This document shows, one piece after another, positions 13,880-19,813 of a stretch of 19,813 nt of DNA. The position numbers and the translations under genes are program-made. Each line of letters starts with the position of its first letter. The first letter of the stretch is position 1. Under the pieces are notes generated by a model. It worked only from the letters and a program-made list of their open reading frames with translations, did not search any database and was not told where the DNA came from. The stretch comes from Anaerolineales bacterium (lineage in GTDB: Bacteria > Chloroflexota > Anaerolineae > Anaerolineales > Villigracilaceae), in assembly GCA_025938055.1 (NCBI GenBank), contig JAICQC010000027.1, forward strand, positions 1 through 19,813, given 5' to 3'.

Positions 13880-16315
13880 TTAAGCCCTGATCCGCTCGCC
13901 CTTCGGGTCCCACAATGGGGATTGGACGACCGTCGCGCCCATTTGTTCGCCGAAGAATTCGATCTCGAGATGTGTGCCGACCTTTGTACATTCGATTGGC
14001 AGGTAGGCATAGACGATGCTTTGCCCCACAGAGTAGCCGTATCCGCCCGAGGAGACCCAGCCCACGATCCGCCCATCTTCTGTTCGAATTGGCTCCTTGC
14101 CGAGAGCGATGACGCGGTTGTCGGAAAGAGTCAGGCAGCACAGTTGGCGCGTCAGCCCGGCTTCTTTTTGTTTCTTTAAGGCTTCTCGACCGATGAAGTC
14201 GCCCTTATCCAGTTTGACGGCAAAACCGAGACTCGCCTCGTAGGGAGTGTAGTCAGGGCTGATCTCGCCGCTCCAGTAGCGGTAGCCCTTTTCGAGGCGC
14301 ATGGACTCGATGGCTTTGTACCCGCCCGCGACCATCCCTTCGGTCTCGCCTGCCGCCCAGATGGTATCCCACAAGCGTAGACCATATTCCATGGGGCAGT
14401 AGAATTCCCAGCCCAGCTCGCCCACGTAGGTGACGCGCGAGGCGATCACCGGGACGTCCCCGACCGAGATACGTTTGGAGGTCATGTAGGGAAAACCACT
14501 ATTCGATACATCGTCACTCGTTGTCTTCTCCAGGATGGTCCGCGCTTTCGGTCCCCACAAGCCGATACAGGCATAGGCGGAACCGGTGTCCTCGATGCTC
14601 ACGGAGCCGTCTTCAGGCATGTTCAGCGACAGCCAGGAGATGTCGTGCTGCCCGAACGCCGTCCCGGTGACGATGAGGAAGCGATCTTCGGCGAGGCGGT
14701 TGACGGTGAAGTCGCACTCGATGCCACCGCGATCATTCAGGCATTGGGTGTAAGTGACCGTGCCGACGGGGTGGTCAATGTTGTTGGCGCAGACGCGGTT
14801 GAGAAAGGCAAGCGCGCCGGTTCCGCGTACTTCGATCTTGTTAAACGAGGTCTCGTCAAACAGACCAGCCACGGCACGCGTTTGCAGGTGTTCGTAGCCG
14901 ATGGCGCGCGACCAGTTGTGACGCGCCCAGCCCTGCGGTTCGTGACCATGTGTCGCTTTCTCCTCATAGGGCTGGAACCAGTTCGGTCGTTCCCAGCCGA
15001 ACTTTTCGCCGAAGGAACAGCCCAGGTCACGCAGCCGATAATAGGTGGGGGAGAGCCGCAGGTTGCGGCGTGAGAGGCGCTCCTCGCCAGGGTAATGAAT
15101 ATCGTAATACTGAGTGTAGGTCTCGATCGTGCGCGCCGCGGCGTACCCAAGGCTATTGTAGTTGGAGCCGAAGCGGCGCACGTCCAGCCGCCACATGTCC
15201 CACTCCGGATGACCCTCGACGATCCACTCAGCCATCACCTTGCCAATGCCTCCCGCGCCCGCCAGCCCGTGGGCGCAGAACGCGCACGCCACCCAGAAGC
15301 CCTTGACCGACGTGGGACCCAGCAGGTATTCGCCGTCGGGCGTGAAGCCTTCGGGACCGTTGAGCAGTTTCTTGACCTCCACCTTTTCCATGACCGGCAC
15401 GCGCTTGATGGCATTCTCCATCAGCGGCGTGAAGCGCTCCCAGTCCTCGGGCAGGAGCTTGAATTTTGAATCCCGGGGGAGACCATCCAACCCGTACGTG
15501 GCAGGTTGCCGTTCATAGCCGCCCATCACAAATCCGCCCACCTCTTCACGCCAATAGACAAGAAGATCAGGATCGCGCAAAGTCGGGGTCGTGCGATCCA
15601 CGCCCTCGATAGGCAGGGTCATCAGGTAGAGGTGCGCCATCGGGATGACCGGCAGGCTCAAGCCGACCAGCTTGCCGACCTCGCGTCCCCACAAGCCCGC
15701 GGCATTGACGACGATCTCGGTTCGGATCGTGCCCCGGTCTGTCACTACTTCGTGGACGCGTCCGTTCTGTAGATTGATCTTTTCGACATTCGTATTCGTG
15801 AAGATGCGCGCCCCGCGGCTCTTCGCCCCGATCGCCAGCGCGTTCGTGAGACCGGTCGGGTCGATGATGCCGTCGTTGGGAGTCCATGCCGCGCCGATCA
15901 CACCGTCCAGTGACATGAGTGGAAATCTCTCCTGCGCCTCTTTTGGCGAGATCAGTTCCATCTCCACATTGAAGGAGCGCGCCATCCCGACAAGGCGCTT
16001 GATCTCCTGCATGCGCTCCGCCGACGAAGCAAGGCGGACACCGCCCACTTCGCGCCAGGAGGTATCCTGCCCGGTTTCCTGTTTGAGGCGACCATACAGT
16101 TCCGTGCTGTAATGCATCAGGCGCGTCAGATTGGCATCCGAACGCATCTGCCCGACGAGCCCCGCCGAATGCCAGGTGGAGCCGCTCGTGAGCTCATGCC
16201 GCTCGAGGATGATGACGTCTTTCCAGCCCATCAATGTGAGGTGGTAGGCGATACTGCACCCGCCCACGCCGCCCCCGATGATGACAACCTGCGCCTGCTT
16301 TGGTAAATCAGCCAT
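13880..16315 (-). CDS. FAD/GcvT oxidoreductase, dimethylglycine/sarcosine-dehydrogenase family
   Basis: An 811-residue protein with three parts. Residues 9-400 form a DAO-type FAD domain with VVIIGGGVGGCSIAY (10-24) and SGSTWHSAGL, whose histidine 49 occupies the position that carries covalent FAD in dimethylglycine dehydrogenase. A central FAO_M-like region ends with FGEKFGWERPNWF. From about residue 480 a GcvT-like tetrahydrofolate domain runs through SFNKIEVRGTGALAF, YVGELGWEFY and ESMRLEKGYRYW to the C-terminal barrel. The family removes N-methyl groups from dimethylglycine or sarcosine and hands the carbon to tetrahydrofolate. The ATG at 16315 is chosen because the FAD motif begins nine residues later; GGAG lies 11 bases upstream. 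A second member of the family starts at 18298 on the other strand. Confidence 0.93.
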   Translation of the reverse strand: MADLPKQAQVVIIGGGVGGCSIAYHLTLMGWKDVIILERHELTSGSTWHSAGLVGQMRSDANLTRLMHYSTELYGRLKQETGQDTSWREVGGVRLASSAERMQEIKRLVGMARSFNVEMELISPKEAQERFPLMSLDGVIGAAWTPNDGIIDPTGLTNALAIGAKSRGARIFTNTNVEKINLQNGRVHEVVTDRGTIRTEIVVNAAGLWGREVGKLVGLSLPVIPMAHLYLMTLPIEGVDRTTPTLRDPDLLVYWREEVGGFVMGGYERQPATYGLDGLPRDSKFKLLPEDWERFTPLMENAIKRVPVMEKVEVKKLLNGPEGFTPDGEYLLGPTSVKGFWVACAFCAHGLAGAGGIGKVMAEWIVEGHPEWDMWRLDVRRFGSNYNSLGYAAARTIETYTQYYDIHYPGEERLSRRNLRLSPTYYRLRDLGCSFGEKFGWERPNWFQPYEEKATHGHEPQGWARHNWSRAIGYEHLQTRAVAGLFDETSFNKIEVRGTGALAFLNRVCANNIDHPVGTVTYTQCLNDRGGIECDFTVNRLAEDRFLIVTGTAFGQHDISWLSLNMPEDGSVSIEDTGSAYACIGLWGPKARTILEKTTSDDVSNSGFPYMTSKRISVGDVPVIASRVTYVGELGWEFYCPMEYGLRLWDTIWAAGETEGMVAGGYKAIESMRLEKGYRYWSGEISPDYTPYEASLGFAVKLDKGDFIGREALKKQKEAGLTRQLCCLTLSDNRVIALGKEPIRTEDGRIVGWVSSGGYGYSVGQSIVYAYLPIECTKVGTHLEIEFFGEQMGATVVQSPLWDPKGERIRA

Positions 16316-16400
16316 GTATGTTTGGTCTCCGTATTTATGATTTATATAGGTCAAGCTTACTGCGCAGCGCCGTGTGGGAAGCGTGACAACTACAATTGAT

Positions 16401-16441
16401 GGCGGGCTGCCCCGCAATGCGGGATCTACGACAAGCCCGCC
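16401..16441. repeat. Nested palindrome 1 (REP-like)
   Basis: GGCGGGCT (16401-16408) pairs with AGCCCGCC (16434-16441) and encloses a second hairpin CCCGCA-A-TGCGGG (16411-16423). Confidence 0.6.
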
Positions 16442-16468
16442 CTACGCAGTTCTCGTCACACCTGCACC

Positions 16469-16511
16469 CACCGCACGCTTGCCCCGGACGCAAGTGCCGG
16501 GGGGTGCGGTG
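16469..16511. repeat. Nested palindrome 2 (REP-like)
   Basis: CACCGCAC (16469-16476) pairs with GTGCGGTG (16504-16511) and encloses CCCCGG (16482-16487) with CCGGGG (16497-16502). It has the same two-level plan as nested palindrome 1, 28 bases away. Confidence 0.6.
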
Positions 16512-16627
16512 TTGCGAGCCGGAGGCGAAGCAATCTGACATCATGGTATGGAAGCTGCAAATGCTTTGAGAGATTGCTTCGCCCCACGCTTCGATTGCGT
16601 AGCACTCAGCGCGGAAAGGGCTCGCAA
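16512..16627. repeat. Composite inverted repeat ending in GCTCGCAATGAC
   Basis: Outer arms TTGCGAGCC (16512-16520) and GGCTCGCAA (16619-16627) and inner arms GGCGAAGCAATCT (16524-16536) and AGATTGCTTCGCC (16571-16583) are both perfect. The combination of a 'GAAGCAATC' arm and a terminal 'CTCGCAATGAC' is typical of short dispersed repeats found in many bacterial genomes; the family name is not claimed. Confidence 0.65.
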
Positions 16628-16642
16628 TGACAGAATAGAGAT

Positions 16643-16702
16643 AAACCTTGCGAAGGTTGGAGCATGTGGAAGTGTCGTTTGCAAAAAACCTTCGCAAGGT
16701 TT
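16643..16702. repeat. 16-bp inverted repeat whose arms are themselves palindromic
   Basis: AAACCTTGCGAAGGTT (16643-16658) and its exact reverse complement (16687-16702) are separated by 28 bases. Each arm reads AACCTT-3-AAGGTT. The right arm doubles as the terminator of the kinase-like gene. Confidence 0.7.
16682..16702 (-). terminator. Terminator of the kinase-like gene
   Basis: On the minus strand, four bases after the TGA stop at 16706, AACCTT-GCG-AAGGTT is followed by TTTTGC. The stem is 6 bp, giving a short but complete intrinsic terminator made from the right arm of the inverted repeat. Confidence 0.6.
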
Positions 16703-16705
16703 CGT

Positions 16706-17608
16706 TCATTGAACATCCTTGAGCCATTGGCTCCAATTTGGGTTTTGAATGCTTAGTTTTAACCGGTCAAAGTGTTTGCGCGCGTACTCACGGAAATCAA
16801 AGTCGAGGTCCGAAATACCAATCTGCACCAGTCCCCACATCGCCTCGCGGAAGTCGGACATGATCTTCATGATGTTGAAATGTGCCAGATTCCGGGGGGT
16901 CAATTCTCCAAAGTAGCAATCAAGCAATAAGCGGTCTTCCCCGGTTGATAACTCATGATTACTGGAAAAATTTGCCAGGTCAAAGAAGATGTCTCCCATC
17001 CCTGCGTATTCCCAGTCGAGGATGTAGAGCTGTTGATCGCCGAGTAGGAAATTGGCATTGACTAGGTCATTGTGACAAGGTTGTTGAGTAAGAGGCTGAG
17101 CCAGCAATGCAGCTTCTGCATCTTTCATTTGTGCGATGAGCCAGCTAAAGTTTTCGGGGAATTGGACATTGTAGTGTTGTGCAATATCCGTATAATCGCG
17201 CACGACCTGAAAGACATTGAATGTACCGGGGATACTTTGCATGGAGTGGATCTTCTGTAATGCATCCACCACGCGCCGGATATTCTCCGGCTGACGGAGT
17301 TTCTCGGGAGGAATGTGGCGCCCGTCGATAAAGCGTGTCACCAGATAGCCTTCTGGACGAATAAAGTAAATAACCTGCGGCGCAATTCCTAACTTGCCAG
17401 CAATCTGGTTGGCGCTGTATTCATTCTCCCGGTCAATGCCGAGCATTTCGGTATTCTCACCTGCCAGGCGCAAGTGGAAGGACTCGCCACCCAAATTCAC
17501 GCGGTAGTTACGGTTGGTGATTCCCCCGTCGAGGGGAGAGACTTTTATGTCTTGAACATCCCTCCACATGGGGACACGAGCTATGGCTTCTTCAACAGTG
17601 AGGGTCAT
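16706..17608 (-). CDS. Choline/ethanolamine-kinase-like phosphotransferase (APH fold)
   Basis: A 300-residue protein of the APH/choline-kinase fold. SPLDGGITNRNYRV (24-37) is the nucleotide loop, PCHNDLVNANFLL (177-189) the catalytic loop with aspartate 181, and YILDWEYAGMGDIFFDLANF (195-214) the metal-binding part with aspartate 198. The DWEYAG sequence is characteristic of choline and ethanolamine kinases and LicA relatives. The predicted reaction is ATP-dependent phosphorylation of an amino alcohol; the exact substrate is inferred. The start at ATG 17608 has only a weak GGAT nearby. It is divergent from the second FAD/GcvT gene, with the four-helix-bundle gene between, and a terminator follows its stop. 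Confidence 0.88.
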   Translation of the reverse strand: MTLTVEEAIARVPMWRDVQDIKVSPLDGGITNRNYRVNLGGESFHLRLAGENTEMLGIDRENEYSANQIAGKLGIAPQVIYFIRPEGYLVTRFIDGRHIPPEKLRQPENIRRVVDALQKIHSMQSIPGTFNVFQVVRDYTDIAQHYNVQFPENFSWLIAQMKDAEAALLAQPLTQQPCHNDLVNANFLLGDQQLYILDWEYAGMGDIFFDLANFSSNHELSTGEDRLLLDCYFGELTPRNLAHFNIMKIMSDFREAMWGLVQIGISDLDFDFREYARKHFDRLKLSIQNPNWSQWLKDVQ

Positions 17609-17693
17609 AATCCAGTGTTTTTGCGTGATTTGAGATACTATCTATCCTATTTTCTCACATTCTTATATAATCGTTGAGAGGTTGGGGACTAAA

Positions 17694-17724
17694 GTAGACA
17701 GGTAAACATGTACACAGGTATACA
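17694..17724. repeat. Left flank repeat block of the four-helix-bundle gene
   Basis: It contains GTAGACAGGTA (17694-17704) and GTACACAGGTA continuing into TACA (17710-17724). Each 11-base word recurs as an exact reverse complement in the block at 18248-18270. Confidence 0.55.
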
Positions 17725-17735
17725 AGGAGAAAGGT

Positions 17736-18224
17736 GTGAGTGAAAAAAAGGCTTTGTATAAGTCGCCAGGGGAGAAGGGGAAGAGGGGCTTTGAAGACTT
17801 GGAATGTTACCAACTTGCCCTGGATGTGATGGCGAAAGTACATACTTTTTCCAAGACTTTGCCTTCCGATGAAAAGTATGATCTTTATGCTCGAATCCGG
17901 CGCCCTTCTAAGGGCGTAACTGGAAACACTGCCGAAGCGTATGGTCGTTATCATTATCTTGAAAGCCTGCACTATTATTCCATCGCTCGTGGCGAACTGA
18001 ATGAAACACTCGCCCACTTGATCAATGCACGTGTTCTGAAATATATAGATCAACCCGAATTTGAATCGCTTTACAACCTGATACGACAAACTGAGCAAGG
18101 GCTAAACGGCTTTATGGCTTATGTGCGCCGCCAACGTGCGGGCTCTCAAGACTACGAGGATAAAAAAGTACGTGAAAGCCAAGCAGATTATGATGTGACA
18201 TTCTTTGAAGAGGAGAGCGACTAA
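17736..18224 (+). CDS. Four-helix-bundle protein, S23/Avd-like
   Basis: A 162-residue mainly helical protein. After a lysine-rich 17-residue lead it follows the S23-type four-helix-bundle pattern: FEDLECYQLALDVMAKVHTF, then a helix with DLYARIRRPSKGVTGNTAEAYGR, then SIARGELNETLAHLINARVL. Such genes were first seen inside 23S rRNA intervening sequences and are related to Avd of diversity-generating retroelements; their general role is unknown. Here it is free-standing, with no rRNA or reverse transcriptase nearby. The start is GTG 17736, six bases after AAGGAG, and a TATAAT lies at 17666-17671 without a clear -35. Short ACAGGTA words in inverted order bracket it, so it may have been inserted as a unit between the kinase and the second oxidoreductase. 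Confidence 0.85.
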   Translation: MSEKKALYKSPGEKGKRGFEDLECYQLALDVMAKVHTFSKTLPSDEKYDLYARIRRPSKGVTGNTAEAYGRYHYLESLHYYSIARGELNETLAHLINARVLKYIDQPEFESLYNLIRQTEQGLNGFMAYVRRQRAGSQDYEDKKVRESQADYDVTFFEEESD

Positions 18225-18247
18225 GAATGCTGTTGAACCATTTGACC

Positions 18248-18270
18248 TGTATACCTGTCTACCTGTGTAC
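18248..18270. repeat. Right flank repeat block of the four-helix-bundle gene
   Basis: TGTATACCTGT, TACCTGTCTAC and TACCTGTGTAC overlap within 23 bases. Each is an exact reverse complement of an 11-base word in the left block. The block begins 24 bases after the stop codon and ends 27 bases before the next start codon. Confidence 0.55.
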
Positions 18271-18297
18271 GTATCTATCGACACCTCCGGTGGCGCC

Positions 18298-19813
18298 ATG
18301 AAAGATCAGGCTGAAATTGTCGTGATCGGCGGGGGGATCTATGGCACAAATATCGCGTATCATCTGGCAAAGCTGGGCAAGAAAGATATTATCTTATTGG
18401 AAAAAGGCGAGATCGCCAGCGGCGAGTCATCTCATGCGGCGGGTGTAGTGACGCAGTTCGCCACGTCACAGGCGATGATGGAATTCCGCAAGTACAGCAT
18501 CGAGCTATATAGCAGCCTGGGTTTGTTCAATCATGTCGGAAGTCTACGCGTGGCATCCAGCCCTGAGCAGTTGAAGGAGCTGGAACGAAGTGTTAGTCGC
18601 GCCAAAGGAATCGGCATGGACGCGGAAGTCATCTCGCCGGATGAAGCTGTAAGAATCATGCCGCAGATCAGCAAGAAAGATCTATACGGGGCGATGTATC
18701 TGCCGCGAGACGGGCATCTCGACCCGTACACCACGACGACTTCCATGGCGCGCTTTGCGCGTGAACTTGGCGTGACGATCTATACCCATACACGCGTCAT
18801 CGGGATCGAGCTTTCGCCAAAGGGCGAAGTGACCAGGGTGCTCACAGACAAGGGCGCGATCAAGACCTCCACTGTCGTCAATGCAGCCGGTATATGGGGT
18901 CCACAGGTGGCGGCATTCGCGGGAGTGCGCTACCCAACAACACCGGTGGATCATCAGCACGTTGCCCTTAAGGCTGTGGAGGGTCATGAATTCGCACATG
19001 ACACACCCTGTTTGCGTGACCCGGATAATCTTGTCTACATGCGCGAAGAGCAGGGTGGTCTGGTCGTCGGCGGCTATGAGCCGAATCCGTTTGCGCGCTG
19101 GATCGATGGCGTGCCCTGGGAGCACGGCAGCAAGTCATTGCCGCCGAACTACGAGCGCTTCGAGATCCTGCTGGAGGGCGCCATCCGCCGCATCCCATTC
19201 CTCGAACGGGCGGGGATCATCACGATCGTCTGCCATCCTGGCGCCTTCACACCGGACTGCCAGCCTGTGCTCGGGCCAGTCCCTGGAGCGCGCGGTTTCT
19301 GGCTCGCGGCAGGGATGTCGCTCAACGGCTACGGCGGCGCGGGCGGCATGGGCAAGCTCATGGCGGAGTGGATCATCGAAGGCGAGCCGTCAAAGGATGT
19401 GTATGCCTACCGCGCCACACGATTTGGCAATTACTATTCCAACCCCAAATATGCCGCACAGCGGACCCGTGAGGGCGTCAAATACTATTATCGCCTGAGG
19501 TTCCCGCATGACGAATATGAATGGGCGCGACCGCATAGAGTCAGTCCGCTGCATTATCGCCTGCAGGAGAAGGGCGCAGTCTTCGGTGAAAAGTTCGGCT
19601 GGGAGCGCGTCAATTATTTCCAGCCTGGCCAGCAGTGGCGCAGGGCAGGTGAGGACCAGCGGCAATGGGGCTGGACGAAGCCGCCTTTCTTCGAGCGCGT
19701 CGGAGAAGAACACAGGGCGACGCGCGAACGGGTCGCGTTGTATGATCTCACTTCCTTTGGGAAGATCGAGGTCAGCGGCAGGGATGTCGCTCAACGGCTA
19801 CGGCGGCGCGGGC
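18298..19813 (+). CDS. FAD/GcvT oxidoreductase, second dimethylglycine-dehydrogenase-family member (3' end missing)
   Basis: At least 505 residues, open to the window end. The start MKDQAEIVVIGGGIYGTNIAYHL gives the FAD motif GGGIYG (11-16), and SGESSHAAGV keeps histidine 46 where related enzymes bind FAD covalently, though the preceding tryptophan of the first copy is serine here. The VLGPVPGARGFWLAAG and AGGMGKLMAEWIIEG segments, the FGEKFGWERVNYF end of the central domain and the SFGKIEV start of the GcvT domain show the same plan as the gene at 13880-16315. The ATG has only a weak GGTGG upstream; the four-helix-bundle gene with its flank repeats sits just before it. The last 13 codons read an off-frame copy of 19306-19344, so the extreme end is probably not genuine. 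Confidence 0.9.
   Translation, partial: MKDQAEIVVIGGGIYGTNIAYHLAKLGKKDIILLEKGEIASGESSHAAGVVTQFATSQAMMEFRKYSIELYSSLGLFNHVGSLRVASSPEQLKELERSVSRAKGIGMDAEVISPDEAVRIMPQISKKDLYGAMYLPRDGHLDPYTTTTSMARFARELGVTIYTHTRVIGIELSPKGEVTRVLTDKGAIKTSTVVNAAGIWGPQVAAFAGVRYPTTPVDHQHVALKAVEGHEFAHDTPCLRDPDNLVYMREEQGGLVVGGYEPNPFARWIDGVPWEHGSKSLPPNYERFEILLEGAIRRIPFLERAGIITIVCHPGAFTPDCQPVLGPVPGARGFWLAAGMSLNGYGGAGGMGKLMAEWIIEGEPSKDVYAYRATRFGNYYSNPKYAAQRTREGVKYYYRLRFPHDEYEWARPHRVSPLHYRLQEKGAVFGEKFGWERVNYFQPGQQWRRAGEDQRQWGWTKPPFFERVGEEHRATRERVALYDLTSFGKIEVSGRDVAQRLRRRG
19775..19813. repeat. 39-base exact duplication of an internal segment at the window end
   Basis: Bases 19775-19813 are identical to 19306-19344. The first copy encodes the conserved AAGMSLNGYGGAGG segment of the FAD domain; the second is read in another frame and replaces expected GcvT-domain sequence. 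The identity stops exactly at the window end. Confidence 0.75.

Noticed and set aside
16335..16736. Minus-strand open frame through the palindromic repeats
   Set aside because: The frame simply reads the inverted repeats and the end of the kinase gene; no ribosome site or protein pattern.
1..19813. CRISPR arrays, rRNA or complete tRNA genes
   Set aside because: No regularly spaced direct repeats and no rRNA or tRNA-like structures were seen on either strand.

Overview
The window is 19.8 kb of mid-GC bacterial DNA. Spaced Shine-Dalgarno motifs and -35/-10 promoters are present, and almost every gene lies on the minus strand. Gene content (LtrA-like membrane protein, MsbA-type exporter, small single-copy enzymes, a saccharopine-dehydrogenase/DUF4166 fusion, GcvT-type dimethylglycine dehydrogenases, an S23-type four-helix-bundle gene) and the style of the intergenic repeats suggest an Anaerolineae-like member of Chloroflexota. 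That placement is an inference from general familiarity, not a search result.

Layout. Bases 1-430 hold the C-terminal part of an LtrA-family protein on the plus strand, closed by a long bidirectional terminator. Bases 439-2510 (minus) hold a multidrug-type ABC exporter. Its 5' leader has a promoter, a palindrome, a 23-codon ORF with a perfect Shine-Dalgarno, and two consecutive intrinsic terminators. Part of the small ORF copies the 3' arm of the first terminator, so the unit reads as a ribosome-controlled transcription attenuator, and it is the strongest regulatory find here. Bases 2609-6358 (minus) hold small enzyme and export genes: LysE-type exporter, VOC protein, DHFR/RibD-like reductase, GNAT, dienelactone-hydrolase-like protein and an RNA polymerase alpha-CTD-like zinc protein. 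Bases 6522-9802 hold two methyltransferases and a saccharopine-dehydrogenase-like fusion.

Bases 9860-12840 look like an integron-type cassette stretch with no integrase in view. One well-formed attC-like site (11697-11824) has complementary 7-bp core sites at its ends, and the stop codon of the upstream gene lies inside one core. A degenerate relative lies at 9861-9991, and a further core heptamer at 12833-12839. The cargo is a sulfotransferase, a lipoprotein, and a protein with an N-terminal nucleoside-deoxyribosyltransferase/TIR-like fold, a plausible defence effector. An array of palindromes precedes the last of these.

Bases 12946-19813 hold a phosphinothricin-acetyltransferase-like GNAT, a complete dimethylglycine-dehydrogenase-like FAD/GcvT protein, 300 bp of nested palindromic repeats, a choline/ethanolamine-kinase-like phosphotransferase, a four-helix-bundle gene bracketed by inverted short repeats, and a second FAD/GcvT protein running off the end. 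The kinase and the two oxidoreductases suggest methylated-amine (choline/betaine-type) metabolism. The last 39 bases exactly duplicate an internal segment in another reading frame, which looks like a contig-end artefact.
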